Notes: a model not told the origin generated them from the letters alone. A DNA stretch of 64,000 nucleotides from Saccharofermentans sp. (GCA_016288885.1 JAEFAV010000005.1:17691-81690), one strand, 5' to 3'. Shown: positions 39,456 through 50,474, counted from the first letter of the stretch. A program made the numbers and translations.

Positions 39456-41114
39456 TTAATTATCGAGCAAAGAAAGAGCAAGTTTATTGGCGCATTTTAT
39501 ACCGTCGATACATGAGGACATGATGCCTCCGGCATATCCTGCCCCCTCACCGCACGGATAAATACCTTTAATGTTGCTGCTTTGAAGGCTCTCGGGATCT
39601 CTAACGATCCTTACCGGAGAAGAACTCCTTGCCTCCACTGCTGTAAGTACAGAATCCGGGTCGTCGAATCCCCTGATCTTCTTCCCCATTAAGCTGACAC
39701 CGTCCTTGATGGTATCAAGGATCTCGGGCGGAAATACTTCAGCAAGATCAGCGCAGCTGACTCCGGGCATATATGAAGGCTTTACTTTACCGAACAAAGA
39801 AGTCTTCTTACCAGCCATGAGATCGCCGAATCTGACAGAAGGGGCTTTTCCGCAGCTTCCGCCTGCGATAAATGCCAGATTTTCGAGCTTTTCCTGGAAT
39901 CTTATGCCGTCTAATACGTCTTCACCGTAATCATTGCTGTCGACAGGAACCAGAATGGCGCTGTTGGAGTTGACATTGTCTCTTGCTCTAAGGCTCATTC
40001 CGTTAGTGCAGACGCTGTGGTCATCGCTCTGTGCAGCCACTACTTCCCCTCCGGGACACATGCAGAACGTGTAGAGTTTTCGTCCTGTTTTCGTATCGCA
40101 GGAAAGCTTGTAGATCGCAGGAGTAACGTCAGATGAGTATTCGGAATCGAATCCGAACTGGGATGTATCTATATCGCTTCTCAAATGCTCTATCCTGACG
40201 CCGACCGAGAAAGGTTTTGACTGCATATCAAGCCCGAGCCTGTTAAGTGCCCTGAATGTATCCCTGCTCGAGTGTCCTATCGCAAGGATCAGTCTGTCGC
40301 ATGGAATCTCTTGAGTACCATTGACATCTCCGATTGTAATGCTTTTAAGCCTGCCTTTTTCAGCCTTGTAACCCATGAATGTGGTATTGAACCTTACTTC
40401 ACCGCCAAGTGATATGATGTCTTCCCTGACGCGCGTAACGACCTTTCTGAGCCTGTCGGTTCCGATATGGGGATGAGCATCATATAAAATGTCGGAAGGC
40501 GCGCCGTGCATGATAAGAGACCTTAAGACATAATCCTTCATGCCTGAGTTTATCCCGGAATAGAGCTTGCCGTCTGAAAACGTACCGGCGCCGCCTTCAC
40601 CGAACTGTATATTCGAATTCGGTTTGATCGATGCCTTTCCCTGCTTATAAGCTTCGGTATCCAGAATCCTCTGTTCCATCTCCGGACCGCGCTCCAGAAC
40701 GAGCGGTCTTAATCCGTATTTCGCAAGAACAAGCGCAGCATAAAGTCCCGCAGGACCAGTGCCTACTACGACGGGACGTATATATTCCCTCTCGTCTTCA
40801 AAGCTTTCCATATATGGTAATGCTCTGGACTGTATCTCCTGTTCCTGTTCTTCTTTTAAGTCAGGTGATATGAAATCAAATCTGTAATTGATGTTGACCT
40901 TACCGTGTCTGGCATCGATATATTTCTTTGTAATATCAAGAACACAGGAACCTTCTTCGAGATTCTTCAGACCGGCCCTCATGGCTTTGGTTCCTGATCT
41001 TTTAATGTAATTGATGATCAATACTGAATCAGGAGTCTTTTTAAGTGCTTTTTGCGAACTTACGGCAGGCCTTATTGAGATCTCAAACATTCCCGGATAT
41101 TCCTTCCGCAGCAA
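39456..41114 (-). CDS. FAD-dependent dehydrogenase (COG2509-like)
   Basis: VVVGTGPAGLYAALVLAKYGLRPLVLERG, FGEGGAGTFSDGKLYSGI. Confidence 0.88.
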   Translation of the reverse strand: MLRKEYPGMFEISIRPAVSSQKALKKTPDSVLIINYIKRSGTKAMRAGLKNLEEGSCVLDITKKYIDARHGKVNINYRFDFISPDLKEEQEQEIQSRALPYMESFEDEREYIRPVVVGTGPAGLYAALVLAKYGLRPLVLERGPEMEQRILDTEAYKQGKASIKPNSNIQFGEGGAGTFSDGKLYSGINSGMKDYVLRSLIMHGAPSDILYDAHPHIGTDRLRKVVTRVREDIISLGGEVRFNTTFMGYKAEKGRLKSITIGDVNGTQEIPCDRLILAIGHSSRDTFRALNRLGLDMQSKPFSVGVRIEHLRSDIDTSQFGFDSEYSSDVTPAIYKLSCDTKTGRKLYTFCMCPGGEVVAAQSDDHSVCTNGMSLRARDNVNSNSAILVPVDSNDYGEDVLDGIRFQEKLENLAFIAGGSCGKAPSVRFGDLMAGKKTSLFGKVKPSYMPGVSCADLAEVFPPEILDTIKDGVSLMGKKIRGFDDPDSVLTAVEARSSSPVRIVRDPESLQSSNIKGIYPCGEGAGYAGGIMSSCIDGIKCANKLALSLLDN

Positions 41115-42354
41115 GAGCTGCTGACGTCCATGCCCACTGCAGATTATATCCTCCGCAGATGCCGTTGCAGTTAACTGCTTCGCCGATCACGTAAAGACCT
41201 GGTATGTCATTTGTCTGCATATTATCGTCCAGTTTTGAGAGTTTAAAGCCGCCTGAAGATACCTGGGCCTTGTCGGTTCCGCCGTAACCCGTGACCGGAA
41301 CGGGGAAAGCACAAAGGAGGTTTGCCAGTTCGGCTACCTGTTTATCGTTGAGATCTCTTAAAGTCATCTTGTCACTTTTTAAGTTCATCTGTTTCATGAC
41401 AAATTCAGTAATGTTACGGAGCAGCATGCCGGATAAAGCATCAGCACAGGTTCTGTTAGCGTACATCTGTCTTCTGATGTATATCATCTGGCATATCTCG
41501 CCTGCTGATTTTCCTGTCAGGTTAAGAACGGCTCTTACTTTATCATCACCATCCTCCAGAAGTCCCACCGCGGTATCTGATACGTCCATTACGCAGATAC
41601 CCGATATGCCGCCTTCCTTGGTAAATAAGATCTCACCTTCAGACTTATCTCTTACGGTGCCGTTGCCGTCAATGATCTTTACATCTCCCCTGCACCTGAT
41701 GCCGGCAAGTCCTTTAATACCTGCTATGTCAGATGACAAAGACGTAAGTGCAGGCCTGAAAGGAATAAAACATGATTCATCGGTCAGTTTATCAAGAATG
41801 TTATTTACGTCACCCGTGGAGCCTGTAGAAGGATAAGTAATTCCACCGGTGGCAATTACAACATTTCTTGACATAAACTTTCTGCCGGATTCTGTCTTTA
41901 TCTCGAAAATATTCTTCTCTTCAGTTATAGAAACGACGCGTTCTTTGAACTCTGTATGTATGGCGTGATCTGAAATGTAAAATCTTAATGCATCGACTAC
42001 CGTGGAGCTTTTAAAAGTTGAAGGATATACGAGATCGCCCTTCTTTTCGAGTACTACTCCAAGTACGTTTTCATAAAAATCGGAAGCTTCGGTACATCCG
42101 TATCTGTTAAGACACGAGGCAAGTTTCTCAGGATCATCGGTATTGTACCTTGACGTATCAATGTTTGTGTTTGTGAGATTGCATCTGCCGCTCCCGGTCA
42201 GAGCGAGTTTCCTTCCAGCTCTCGGGCCTGCTTCGAGCAACAGAAATCTTTTGTTCGAAAAGAAAGTACGGCCGAGCCTGGCAGCACAATAAAGTCCTGC
42301 AGCGCCGCCTCCTATGATCACACAGTCATAAACCTTATTATCCATCCTGATCAA
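41083..42354 (-). CDS. NAD(P)/FAD-dependent oxidoreductase (HI0933/BaiN-like)
   Basis: VIIGGGAAGLYCAARLG, RKLALTGSGRCNLTNT, NGICGGYNLQWAWTSAALAAE. Confidence 0.92.
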   Translation of the reverse strand: MIRMDNKVYDCVIIGGGAAGLYCAARLGRTFFSNKRFLLLEAGPRAGRKLALTGSGRCNLTNTNIDTSRYNTDDPEKLASCLNRYGCTEASDFYENVLGVVLEKKGDLVYPSTFKSSTVVDALRFYISDHAIHTEFKERVVSITEEKNIFEIKTESGRKFMSRNVVIATGGITYPSTGSTGDVNNILDKLTDESCFIPFRPALTSLSSDIAGIKGLAGIRCRGDVKIIDGNGTVRDKSEGEILFTKEGGISGICVMDVSDTAVGLLEDGDDKVRAVLNLTGKSAGEICQMIYIRRQMYANRTCADALSGMLLRNITEFVMKQMNLKSDKMTLRDLNDKQVAELANLLCAFPVPVTGYGGTDKAQVSSGGFKLSKLDDNMQTNDIPGLYVIGEAVNCNGICGGYNLQWAWTSAALAAEGISGNV

Positions 42355-43006
42355 CCATCCCCATAGCTAATGTTCTTCTGTACTTGGTATCTTCGAAAGG
42401 TGTGCATCCGGTCTTTCCGATAAAAAGCTCCGTAAGATCATTAAGATCTTTTATGTCACCCTTAATGAGCTCTAATTCCAGTTCGCAGATATCGTCTGTT
42501 CTTGATCCGTCTGAACTGCTGATCACGCCGCTGTCAAAACATGCTTCGATGGTGCTTTTTCCATAAGAAAGCTCATAGACGGTCCTTGTGAATGAATTGG
42601 AACAGATTACCTTCAGATCCTTATCTTTAATCATTCCGAATGCTTCTTCCAGTATTTCAAGAGGATCCTCTTCATATGATGCAAGCTGTTTGAATGTTTC
42701 TACACTGAACCTGCTGTCAGAGCTTTTAACGTTCCATTCATAACGCTTATGAAGACTTCCGGATACTCCGCCGCCGTATTTAACTGTGAACTCAAAAGAA
42801 TCTCCAATGCTTCCGGAATAATGTCTTACCCTGATCATTCCTCCGCGGCGGGAGATATTAAGGTCTTCAGTATCGAGATATGTGTTTTCGAGAAGGACCG
42901 GTTCCGGTGTGGAATCATCAACGCACAACTTGCGAAAAAAGTCTGCCATGGCTGTACCGTACAGACTGTCTTTATCCTTAAAAGCAAGTTTTGCTTCAGT
43001 CTCCAT
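42338..43006 (-). CDS. CYTH domain-containing protein
   Basis: METEAKLAF N-terminus, LLENTYLDTEDLNISRRGGMIRVR, ICELELELIKGD. Confidence 0.85.
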   Translation of the reverse strand: METEAKLAFKDKDSLYGTAMADFFRKLCVDDSTPEPVLLENTYLDTEDLNISRRGGMIRVRHYSGSIGDSFEFTVKYGGGVSGSLHKRYEWNVKSSDSRFSVETFKQLASYEEDPLEILEEAFGMIKDKDLKVICSNSFTRTVYELSYGKSTIEACFDSGVISSSDGSRTDDICELELELIKGDIKDLNDLTELFIGKTGCTPFEDTKYRRTLAMGMVDQDG

Positions 43007-43015
43007 ATGATCTCC

Positions 43016-44257
43016 TTAAGTGATCGTATGTACTCCGCCTGTCGAGACGACACAGAGTTTGTTACCGGACAGGAAGTTCATTCTGATGATGTCTTCATCA
43101 ACTGAATAGTCGTTTGTTATGACGCCTGAAGAGTTATAGACAAATACTCTGCGGTCAACGTTGATCGCATAATAACCATTGCCCTGAGCAACGCAGATGA
43201 TATTTGAACCGATATTGGAATTATAAATGACGCTGTCGGATGAATTGATTATCGCGAGTTTGTTAAGCTGGCTTATACCGTCAGAATAAGTGACAAACAG
43301 ATTGTTCCCGATCTTCTTGACATAACCGATGGCAGAGAAATCGAAATTCATCTGTGTAAGGATGCCGTCCTTAGCTTCATAAAGAGCGTTTGAAGTAAAG
43401 CAGCAAAGTTTGTTCCCGACATAACAGATGGAAGCAAAGATCACGCTGTCGTCAGTCGTGAATACCGCATCATCCTCTACTTCGTATCCTTTTGCGGTTT
43501 TATTAATGGAGAATACTCGAATTAAAGGAACGATCACGGCACCGCTGGTATTGATCGTAGATACAGCCAGACGGGTCGAATCGGAATTAAATGCACAGCA
43601 TACTGGGAAACCAGAGTTATATGATGTCCATACGGCAATCTGATTGCCGTTTTTATCATATAAAGATACTTCACCGAAAGAATCACTGCTTCCGCTGATT
43701 ACAGCCGTAAAACCGTTATCAGACATCTGAACTGATTTTATAGGGTTCGTCGTAGGCTTGCTGTACCAAACTCCGCTCTGGTCGAGGATAGTAAAGCTGT
43801 ATCCGTCACGGTCAAAAATGGCAACATAATCACCGAAAGTAACACATTGAGGGTTCTGATAGGAAATAGTATGTGAGAAGATCTCTGATCCGGAAAGATT
43901 AAGATAAGCTATTCTTTCGGATGTGACTTTTATAACGCCGTCACCGTACGGATAGAGCTTTTGGGCTTCAGAATACTCACATGTGAAACCGCCCTGGGCT
44001 GAAAGCTTGATCTGGGCATCCGCACCGGACATTGAATCGATCTTTTTCGAGACAACAATGATCAATGCAATGCTTACTATCAGAAGTGTGGCAAAGATCA
44101 TTACGGCGATAGTCAGTCCCCTGCGGATGACAGTCTGGGACAGACTGCCGTCTTTCTTTTTCGCAGCAGTTTTCTTTTTAGTTTTAATATCTTCAGCCTT
44201 GATATTTTTATCTTTAATATCTTTAGCTTTGTTTTTTGTCTTATCTTTATTTTTCAT
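43016..44257 (-). CDS. DUF5711-like membrane-anchored beta-propeller-type protein
   Basis: Lys-rich N-terminus, one TM helix, repeated beta-blade-like segments; syntenic with ABC/CYTH genes. Confidence 0.6.
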   Translation of the reverse strand: MKNKDKTKNKAKDIKDKNIKAEDIKTKKKTAAKKKDGSLSQTVIRRGLTIAVMIFATLLIVSIALIIVVSKKIDSMSGADAQIKLSAQGGFTCEYSEAQKLYPYGDGVIKVTSERIAYLNLSGSEIFSHTISYQNPQCVTFGDYVAIFDRDGYSFTILDQSGVWYSKPTTNPIKSVQMSDNGFTAVISGSSDSFGEVSLYDKNGNQIAVWTSYNSGFPVCCAFNSDSTRLAVSTINTSGAVIVPLIRVFSINKTAKGYEVEDDAVFTTDDSVIFASICYVGNKLCCFTSNALYEAKDGILTQMNFDFSAIGYVKKIGNNLFVTYSDGISQLNKLAIINSSDSVIYNSNIGSNIICVAQGNGYYAINVDRRVFVYNSSGVITNDYSVDEDIIRMNFLSGNKLCVVSTGGVHTIT

Positions 44258-44266
44258 GTTTTCATC

Positions 44267-45751
44267 TTATTCCGGTATATCGTACACGCCGTTGATGCTT
44301 CCTGAAATAGCTTCATTTAAAAGTTCATAAGCTTTCCAGAATCCGTAACTGTAAGTGTCAGATCCTCCGTCATTGAATATTTCTCTTGAATATACGAAGA
44401 AATTCATGTATTCCCCGTCTTTAAACACATAGAATGAATCATCATCTCTTGTATAAAAAGCATATTCGGAAGAATCATAATTTTTCCAATTAAAGCTTAA
44501 AGTCAATGCCGGTCCCGCACTTGTGTTGACAACGGCTTTTGTGTCAACTCCGCCGATCTTTATACAGGAAATGCTTTCAAACAATATGGAACAGTATGAT
44601 CTTCCGTAGTGATCCGAGATCTTGGCATTCCTTCCGTCAAGGGTAACATAGGAAATGTCATCCATAATATTCTTCCCTTCTTCAACATCAAGAACAAATT
44701 TGAAGGATTTATCACCGTAAGTTCCCGTGATCGAAGAAACGTCTTTAACATAACAATAGCAGATATAAGGATCTATCAGAACGGTTTCAGCCATCTCTAC
44801 GTTCTCGATCTGATAATTATTCAGTTTGAAGTAATTGTCATTTCCTACAACATATCCGTAGTAAGTATCGTTATATAATCTGCTGATGTAGATCTCTTCT
44901 TTTTCACCGTTTTTCTTCGTAAGAATAAAGTGAAAAGCCGGATCGTCGAGACCGTATTTAGCCAGTTCTGAACCGCTGATATCGATAAATTCGGTAATCT
45001 CAAGATTAACTATCTTGGAGATCATATTATCAAAATATCCGCTTGTAGGATGATTATAAGGATTGATTATCTCGTACCTGGGCATTCCGTCACCAGATAC
45101 GGAAACTGAAGCATCCAGCGACAATCCGTCGGATCTCCTGTCAAAATGAACGGTCTTAAGATCGCTGTAATCAATTTTGAGGACCATAGTATCAAGGAAA
45201 TTAATTGCTGTTTTTTCAGCCTGAATAAGTTTATTTGAAGAAACGGTATATATGTCTGTCGAACCTTCTACAAACATGTAACAATATTTGCCGTCAGGCG
45301 ATTTGTTTCCGAGATAGACTTTTGTTACACCACCATCAACTGTATTTATGGTTAATGTATAACTCGGATAATCAAGTCCGTAATCGGCATAATTTCCGTT
45401 GCCGGAAACAAGATTGCTGCTGTAATAGCTAGTCAGACTGCCGACATAATCATATAACTTGTATTGCGAATAACTGACGCCGGGTTCCGCGTCATCTCCA
45501 AGAAAAGAATAGATAATGTTGTTATCACTGTCTGAAGAACAGTTTACTAACGAAGAATATCCGGTGTTGCGGTTATATACTGCTAATGAAGCTATGTCTG
45601 ACTGATTAAAATACAAAACGTCGAATGCACCGGCAGAAGTCTCAGAAGGTTCTGTGTTCCTGAATTTTTCAACAGCAAAATATACGATCACGCTGATTAC
45701 CAGCAGGATCATGATGATAAACGGAACAAGAAGATTCTTTAAAGACTTCAT
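44267..45751 (-). CDS. DUF4340 domain-containing protein
   Basis: N-terminal TM; YTLTINTVDGGVTKVYLGNKSPDGKYCYMFVEGSTDIYTV; adjacent to Gld-like ABC genes. Confidence 0.8.
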   Translation of the reverse strand: MKSLKNLLVPFIIMILLVISVIVYFAVEKFRNTEPSETSAGAFDVLYFNQSDIASLAVYNRNTGYSSLVNCSSDSDNNIIYSFLGDDAEPGVSYSQYKLYDYVGSLTSYYSSNLVSGNGNYADYGLDYPSYTLTINTVDGGVTKVYLGNKSPDGKYCYMFVEGSTDIYTVSSNKLIQAEKTAINFLDTMVLKIDYSDLKTVHFDRRSDGLSLDASVSVSGDGMPRYEIINPYNHPTSGYFDNMISKIVNLEITEFIDISGSELAKYGLDDPAFHFILTKKNGEKEEIYISRLYNDTYYGYVVGNDNYFKLNNYQIENVEMAETVLIDPYICYCYVKDVSSITGTYGDKSFKFVLDVEEGKNIMDDISYVTLDGRNAKISDHYGRSYCSILFESISCIKIGGVDTKAVVNTSAGPALTLSFNWKNYDSSEYAFYTRDDDSFYVFKDGEYMNFFVYSREIFNDGGSDTYSYGFWKAYELLNEAISGSINGVYDIPE

Positions 45752-45752
45752 A

Positions 45753-47303
45753 TCAGAGATTCTTCCTCTTCGCATATACAATAACAGCCATGGCTATCAT
45801 AACGACCGGAATGATGATCATAAATACGATGAGCATGACCGTGGATGTCGAGGTTGTTGCTTTTGACGCATCGAGCGAGAAATCGTCAATGTTTTTGGTC
45901 GGTACGTTTAAAGCGTTGAAAGGTTTATTATCAGAGAGTTCCCTGATACATGACCTGAAGAAATCAATGTTGGCATCGTTTAATCCGTATGCGGTAATGT
46001 ATTCGTCTGAAGAGAAATTCAGTGTTCCGAAAACGAATATTTCAGACGGAACGCCGCTTGTGTTTGCTGAATACATTGCTACGTTATACTGACCTGTCAG
46101 TTCCGAACCATTATCAATGGCATTTCCCTGTTCGTCTACTTCTAATATTGAAGCCTTATTACTGGTTAATAATACCGGGTGGGTCTCAATGCCGCTATTG
46201 GGAGATTCAATCTGTCTGACAGATCTTGCATAAGTGCTGTGGAAATACTGTATGCCTGCAAAATCAGCGAAAAGATCATCTGCCACTACCGTCGAATCCA
46301 CGCTGTAACCGCCAAGCTGATAACCGGGATCATTTTCGGATATGAGTACAGGATCAACATTAATGTTCATCTGATTCAGAAGAGAATTAAGCCTGTCATA
46401 ACGCACGCTTAAGTTTTCAAGCGAGTAGTCAACGGCTACGAACATCTTTCCTCCCTTTTTCAGATAATCCGTCATGGCAACATACATCTTTTCGGTAATG
46501 TCATTATTGGGGCCGTTTAAGATCAGCAGATTACAATCTTCCGGAATCGTAAAGTTCTCTGAAGCAGAAAGCTCCACGACATCTATTGACATCGATTCAA
46601 GGATCTTAGTGATGCTGGTGTTGCCGGATTCCTTGAGTCCGGTAACAATATACGCTTTGTAAGAATAGTCATTTGTAAGATTAAACATTGAATTAGTAAA
46701 CGTAAATTCAGTGTTATTACCGATAATATAATAATTCCCGTAGTATGCGTACATGTTTTCATCATAAGAATAACAGTCGATGGGATCGATTATCTTGATC
46801 TTGCCGTTATACTCAACTACGAAAGATTCCGCTTTGTCAGTAAGATCATATGAATTTGTAGGGTCCAGTTGATTAATGATCGTCGGATGCTCTGTCATGT
46901 CGACATATTCAACCGTTATCCTGCCGTCGGACTTTTTAACATAGTCATCCAAAAGCGGAATAATATACTGATAAGGTGATCCCGCAACATTGCCAGGGCG
47001 TTCAAACAAACCTACGATCCTGATATGAGTATCGGAAGGCAGAGAGTTTATATAATCAACGGATACCTGCGAAATGGTATTCTGCTCTGAAACAGAAAAA
47101 TCAAATGTCAGCGCTTTGCCGAAAATTCCGTCGAACAGAATGTTTGCCAATACTATTATTGCAATCAGCAATATAACCGAACCGATGGAATAAAGCTTGA
47201 GCTTACCGGCTCTGTCATCAGTATGACTGACAGTATTATTCTTACTGCTTTTCTTTTTCTCAGGAACTGAAAGATGGTTGTTATTAGTATTCTCTTTGTT
47301 CAT
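45753..47303 (-). CDS. GldG-like ABC-type auxiliary protein
   Basis: FDFSVSEQNTISQVSVDYINSLPSDTHIRIVGLFE; DYLKKGGKMFVAVDYS; C-terminal TM. Confidence 0.85.
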   Translation of the reverse strand: MNKENTNNNHLSVPEKKKSSKNNTVSHTDDRAGKLKLYSIGSVILLIAIIVLANILFDGIFGKALTFDFSVSEQNTISQVSVDYINSLPSDTHIRIVGLFERPGNVAGSPYQYIIPLLDDYVKKSDGRITVEYVDMTEHPTIINQLDPTNSYDLTDKAESFVVEYNGKIKIIDPIDCYSYDENMYAYYGNYYIIGNNTEFTFTNSMFNLTNDYSYKAYIVTGLKESGNTSITKILESMSIDVVELSASENFTIPEDCNLLILNGPNNDITEKMYVAMTDYLKKGGKMFVAVDYSLENLSVRYDRLNSLLNQMNINVDPVLISENDPGYQLGGYSVDSTVVADDLFADFAGIQYFHSTYARSVRQIESPNSGIETHPVLLTSNKASILEVDEQGNAIDNGSELTGQYNVAMYSANTSGVPSEIFVFGTLNFSSDEYITAYGLNDANIDFFRSCIRELSDNKPFNALNVPTKNIDDFSLDASKATTSTSTVMLIVFMIIIPVVMIAMAVIVYAKRKNL

Positions 47304-47323
47304 GATAGATCCTTTAACCTCCG

Positions 47324-48091
47324 TCAAGCCTGACTCCAGCGTTTCTTATCAAGCACCCTGTACGTTAAGTAAAGGAACAGGACACCGACAGAAACCAGGA
47401 AGAATAATGCAGACACGGAAAAAACTCCGAGACGGAAATCTTGTGTCTTTACGAACGGATCAAACCATGCGATCGCATTTTTGACCGAATCCTGCATGGA
47501 AGATGCGGATTCGGTATTGATCCCGATGGTTGTTGATAACGTATAAACAGCAGTGCCGATATAATCACCTATCGTGGAAATAAGCTGGGTTATAAGTATG
47601 ATGATAAAAGCGACAATGGCTGATACGATCTGATTATCTGTTATCGCAGAAGCAAAAAGCCCCATCGAAATGAACATGAAAGCCATCAGGAAAAATACGA
47701 TTATCGTACCGAATGCTCCTACACCGAAAACACCGCCGCAGCTTAAAGTAACGATAATATGAATGATCACGTTTATGAACATGATCGCGAATAAGGCAAA
47801 AGAAGCGAGAACTTTACCGACAACAACATTGAAAAGACTTACCGGAGTTGTGTAATAAAGTATGTCCGTGCCTCTTTTCTTGTCATCTGCCAGCAGTCCC
47901 ATTGTTATGATGGGAACTATTACTGCGAAAAACGATCTGAGCGAAATAACTTCACTGCCGATATTAACTACTCCGCTTCTAAACTGCGTATAAAAGATAA
48001 ATCCTGAAAGGAATGAGAATATCGATATAGCCACATAGCCGACAGGAGATCTGAAGTAGGATAAAAACTCTCTTTTAAAAATCGCGTACAT
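47324..48091 (-). CDS. ABC transporter permease (GldF-like)
   Basis: MYAIFKREFLSYFRSPVGYVAISIF, multi-TM, DDKKRGTDILYYTTPVS. Confidence 0.9.
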   Translation of the reverse strand: MYAIFKREFLSYFRSPVGYVAISIFSFLSGFIFYTQFRSGVVNIGSEVISLRSFFAVIVPIITMGLLADDKKRGTDILYYTTPVSLFNVVVGKVLASFALFAIMFINVIIHIIVTLSCGGVFGVGAFGTIIVFFLMAFMFISMGLFASAITDNQIVSAIVAFIIILITQLISTIGDYIGTAVYTLSTTIGINTESASSMQDSVKNAIAWFDPFVKTQDFRLGVFSVSALFFLVSVGVLFLYLTYRVLDKKRWSQA

Positions 48092-48093
48092 TA

Positions 48094-49041
48094 TCAAGCC
48101 CTCCTTTTCCCTGTTGTTATGTTGAGGAAGACTTCTTCAAGTGAAGGATCCATGGAACGGAATTCGAGGATCGGCCAGCCTTCTCTGGCCATCATAAAGA
48201 AAATTGCCGCTCTTACCTCATTGGTATTATCAGATGATATTCCTATCTCAAGCTGGCTTATCTTGTTATCAGCGATCCTGGGCACGGATGAAGAGACGCC
48301 CGGAAGAGTGCGGATCTTTGAAGAACATTCCTTGAGCGGTCCGCTGAAAGTCATAAGAATCTTAGACTGACCGGACAATCTTCTCGAAAGATCAGTCAAA
48401 GTATCAACAGCAGCTATCTTTCCCTTGTTAATGATCACAACTCTGTCAGCGATCTCCTGGATCTCGGGAAGAATATGGGAACTGATGATTATGGAATGAG
48501 ATTTAGAAAGTGACTTGATGAGCTTTCTGATCTCGATGATCTGATTCGGATCGAGTCCTACAGTCGGTTCGTCAAGGATAAGGATCGGAGGATCTCCGAT
48601 CATTGCCTGGGCAATGCCCACACGTTGTTTATAACCTTTCGAAAGATTTCCTATGAGTCTGTCGGTAACGTCAGATATCTTTACAAGAGTTAAGATGCGT
48701 TCAAGCTGACCTCTGCGCTTTTCCTTCGGAACAGCCTTAAGATCGAAAATGAAGCTTAAATACTCCATTACGGTCATATCATTATATAGAGGCGGATTCT
48801 CGGGAAGATAACCGATCTGCTTCTTTGCAAGTTCGGGTTCTTCGAGAATATCATGTCCGTTGACCTTGACGGTTCCTGACGTAGAGGAAATATATCCGGT
48901 GATGATGTTCATAGTGGTGGTTTTGCCTGCACCGTTGGGACCAAGGAATCCCAGAACCTCATCGTCATTTACAGTGAATGAGATATCATTTACGGCGGTC
49001 TTATCGCCATACCTCTTCACAAGATTGCTGATCTCGATCAT
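48094..49041 (-). CDS. ABC transporter ATP-binding protein (GldA-like)
   Basis: Walker A GPNGAGKTTTM, LSKGYKQRVGIAQAM, Walker B LILDEPTVGLDP. Confidence 0.95.
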   Translation of the reverse strand: MIEISNLVKRYGDKTAVNDISFTVNDDEVLGFLGPNGAGKTTTMNIITGYISSTSGTVKVNGHDILEEPELAKKQIGYLPENPPLYNDMTVMEYLSFIFDLKAVPKEKRRGQLERILTLVKISDVTDRLIGNLSKGYKQRVGIAQAMIGDPPILILDEPTVGLDPNQIIEIRKLIKSLSKSHSIIISSHILPEIQEIADRVVIINKGKIAAVDTLTDLSRRLSGQSKILMTFSGPLKECSSKIRTLPGVSSSVPRIADNKISQLEIGISSDNTNEVRAAIFFMMAREGWPILEFRSMDPSLEEVFLNITTGKRRA

Positions 49042-49132
49042 TGTTACCTCCAGATATACCAGAAAAGTGAATACAACACCTTATTATATCAAAAATAAGA
49101 GAAACAATAAATTAAGAGTATGTTCTGGCAGT

Positions 49133-49903
49133 TCAGCCCTGTTTTATCGTCAGTTCGCAGGCAAACACTTTGGTATCGATGTTTTTATAGCCGAAAACAC
49201 TGACTTTATCGCCGTTTTTCGTTATGAAAAGCTCTACCTTCTCGCCTGCCTTGACTTCGCTGTTGTAATTGATAACAAGATCTTCGATCAAAGAAACGTC
49301 ATAGCCGCACTTGAAAAGCGCATCATATGCCCATGCAGTATAACGCGAATTGTTAACATGCCTGTTTCTGTCCAGTTCGTTATAGTCGGCATACTTGATG
49401 ATCACAGGCTTTTCTGTCTCCCCTGCGACGTCATTTCGCGACGGAAATACGATTTTAGGACACTTTTCGCCGAATACGAGCCTCGGATCCTGTATGACCT
49501 GAGGCGGAAGTTCTGGTCGTTTGTTGGCGATCACGGGCCTGTGGGTATTCCAGTCAGCAAGGATCCATGTGGATGTTGACTGTCCGATAAGCCTTCCGTC
49601 GCTGCTATATATCTCGAAATCACGTCCGTAATAGATCTTATCGATGGTATTAGCCCATGTCCTTATGCGAAATGTCTCATGCCATGAAGGAAGTTCAGTG
49701 AAATGGAGCCTCATCTTAAGGATTATCCAGCAGATGGCGTTTTCCTTAAGGAAATCCGTACCATAACCGATCGAATGCGAACTCCTCTCGGCTGCTTCCT
49801 GAAGATCACCGATCAAAGAGGAACAGTATAACCTGTCCCCTATTCCGCATTCGGTTGCCTTGCAATAGACATCCACATCAGTATATTTGCTTATCTCAGT
49901 CAT
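49133..49903 (-). CDS. Acyl-ACP thioesterase
   Basis: DLQEAAERSSHSIGYG, WIILKMRLHFTELPSWHETFRIRTW, DRNRHVNNSRYTAWAYDAL hotdog fold. Confidence 0.9.
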   Translation of the reverse strand: MTEISKYTDVDVYCKATECGIGDRLYCSSLIGDLQEAAERSSHSIGYGTDFLKENAICWIILKMRLHFTELPSWHETFRIRTWANTIDKIYYGRDFEIYSSDGRLIGQSTSTWILADWNTHRPVIANKRPELPPQVIQDPRLVFGEKCPKIVFPSRNDVAGETEKPVIIKYADYNELDRNRHVNNSRYTAWAYDALFKCGYDVSLIEDLVINYNSEVKAGEKVELFITKNGDKVSVFGYKNIDTKVFACELTIKQG

Positions 49904-50474
49904 CTTCCGGATCCTTCTCTTTGGCTTTCTTAGGCATGGCCATAGCGATGGTACCCCTCGGATTATACCGCCTGAAGACCGGGTACATTTCTTCCTTATA
50001 CATGAAAACGATCATTACCTTGATCCCTTCTGTCGGGACAAGCCAGTACCAGTATTTCTCATCAATATCGAACTCTTTATAATCAGTCATCTTGATAACG
50101 ATACCTGCATTTTCCTTATCAGATTTATATCTGTCGGAAGTAACAGGACCAATATATTCGCAATCCTTAATGGAAAAACTTATAAGTTCGTCACGCTTGT
50201 TGTCGCCCAGTATGATCGCGCAATCAACAAGGTCATTGGATATCTCAACCTCATATTCCTTGTGCTGACGCTTGATCAAAATAACGACACCGGCAACGAT
50301 GGCGAACGAAAGGATGCCTGAGATAAAATACAGGTTCTCACCGACAAATATCGGCATTAAAAAGCTGAAAACAATAGCAATAATAGCCGTCGTTATAAGG
50401 AACGTATTGAAAATAACTTCCGTAAACCCGTTCTTACGCTTAACGCTTGTCTCAACAAAACTGTCCTGTAGCAT
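49896..50474 (-). CDS. Hypothetical membrane protein
   Basis: 192 aa, two N-terminal TM segments; overlaps the thioesterase start. Confidence 0.65.
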   Translation of the reverse strand: MLQDSFVETSVKRKNGFTEVIFNTFLITTAIIAIVFSFLMPIFVGENLYFISGILSFAIVAGVVILIKRQHKEYEVEISNDLVDCAIILGDNKRDELISFSIKDCEYIGPVTSDRYKSDKENAGIVIKMTDYKEFDIDEKYWYWLVPTEGIKVMIVFMYKEEMYPVFRRYNPRGTIAMAMPKKAKEKDPEDD

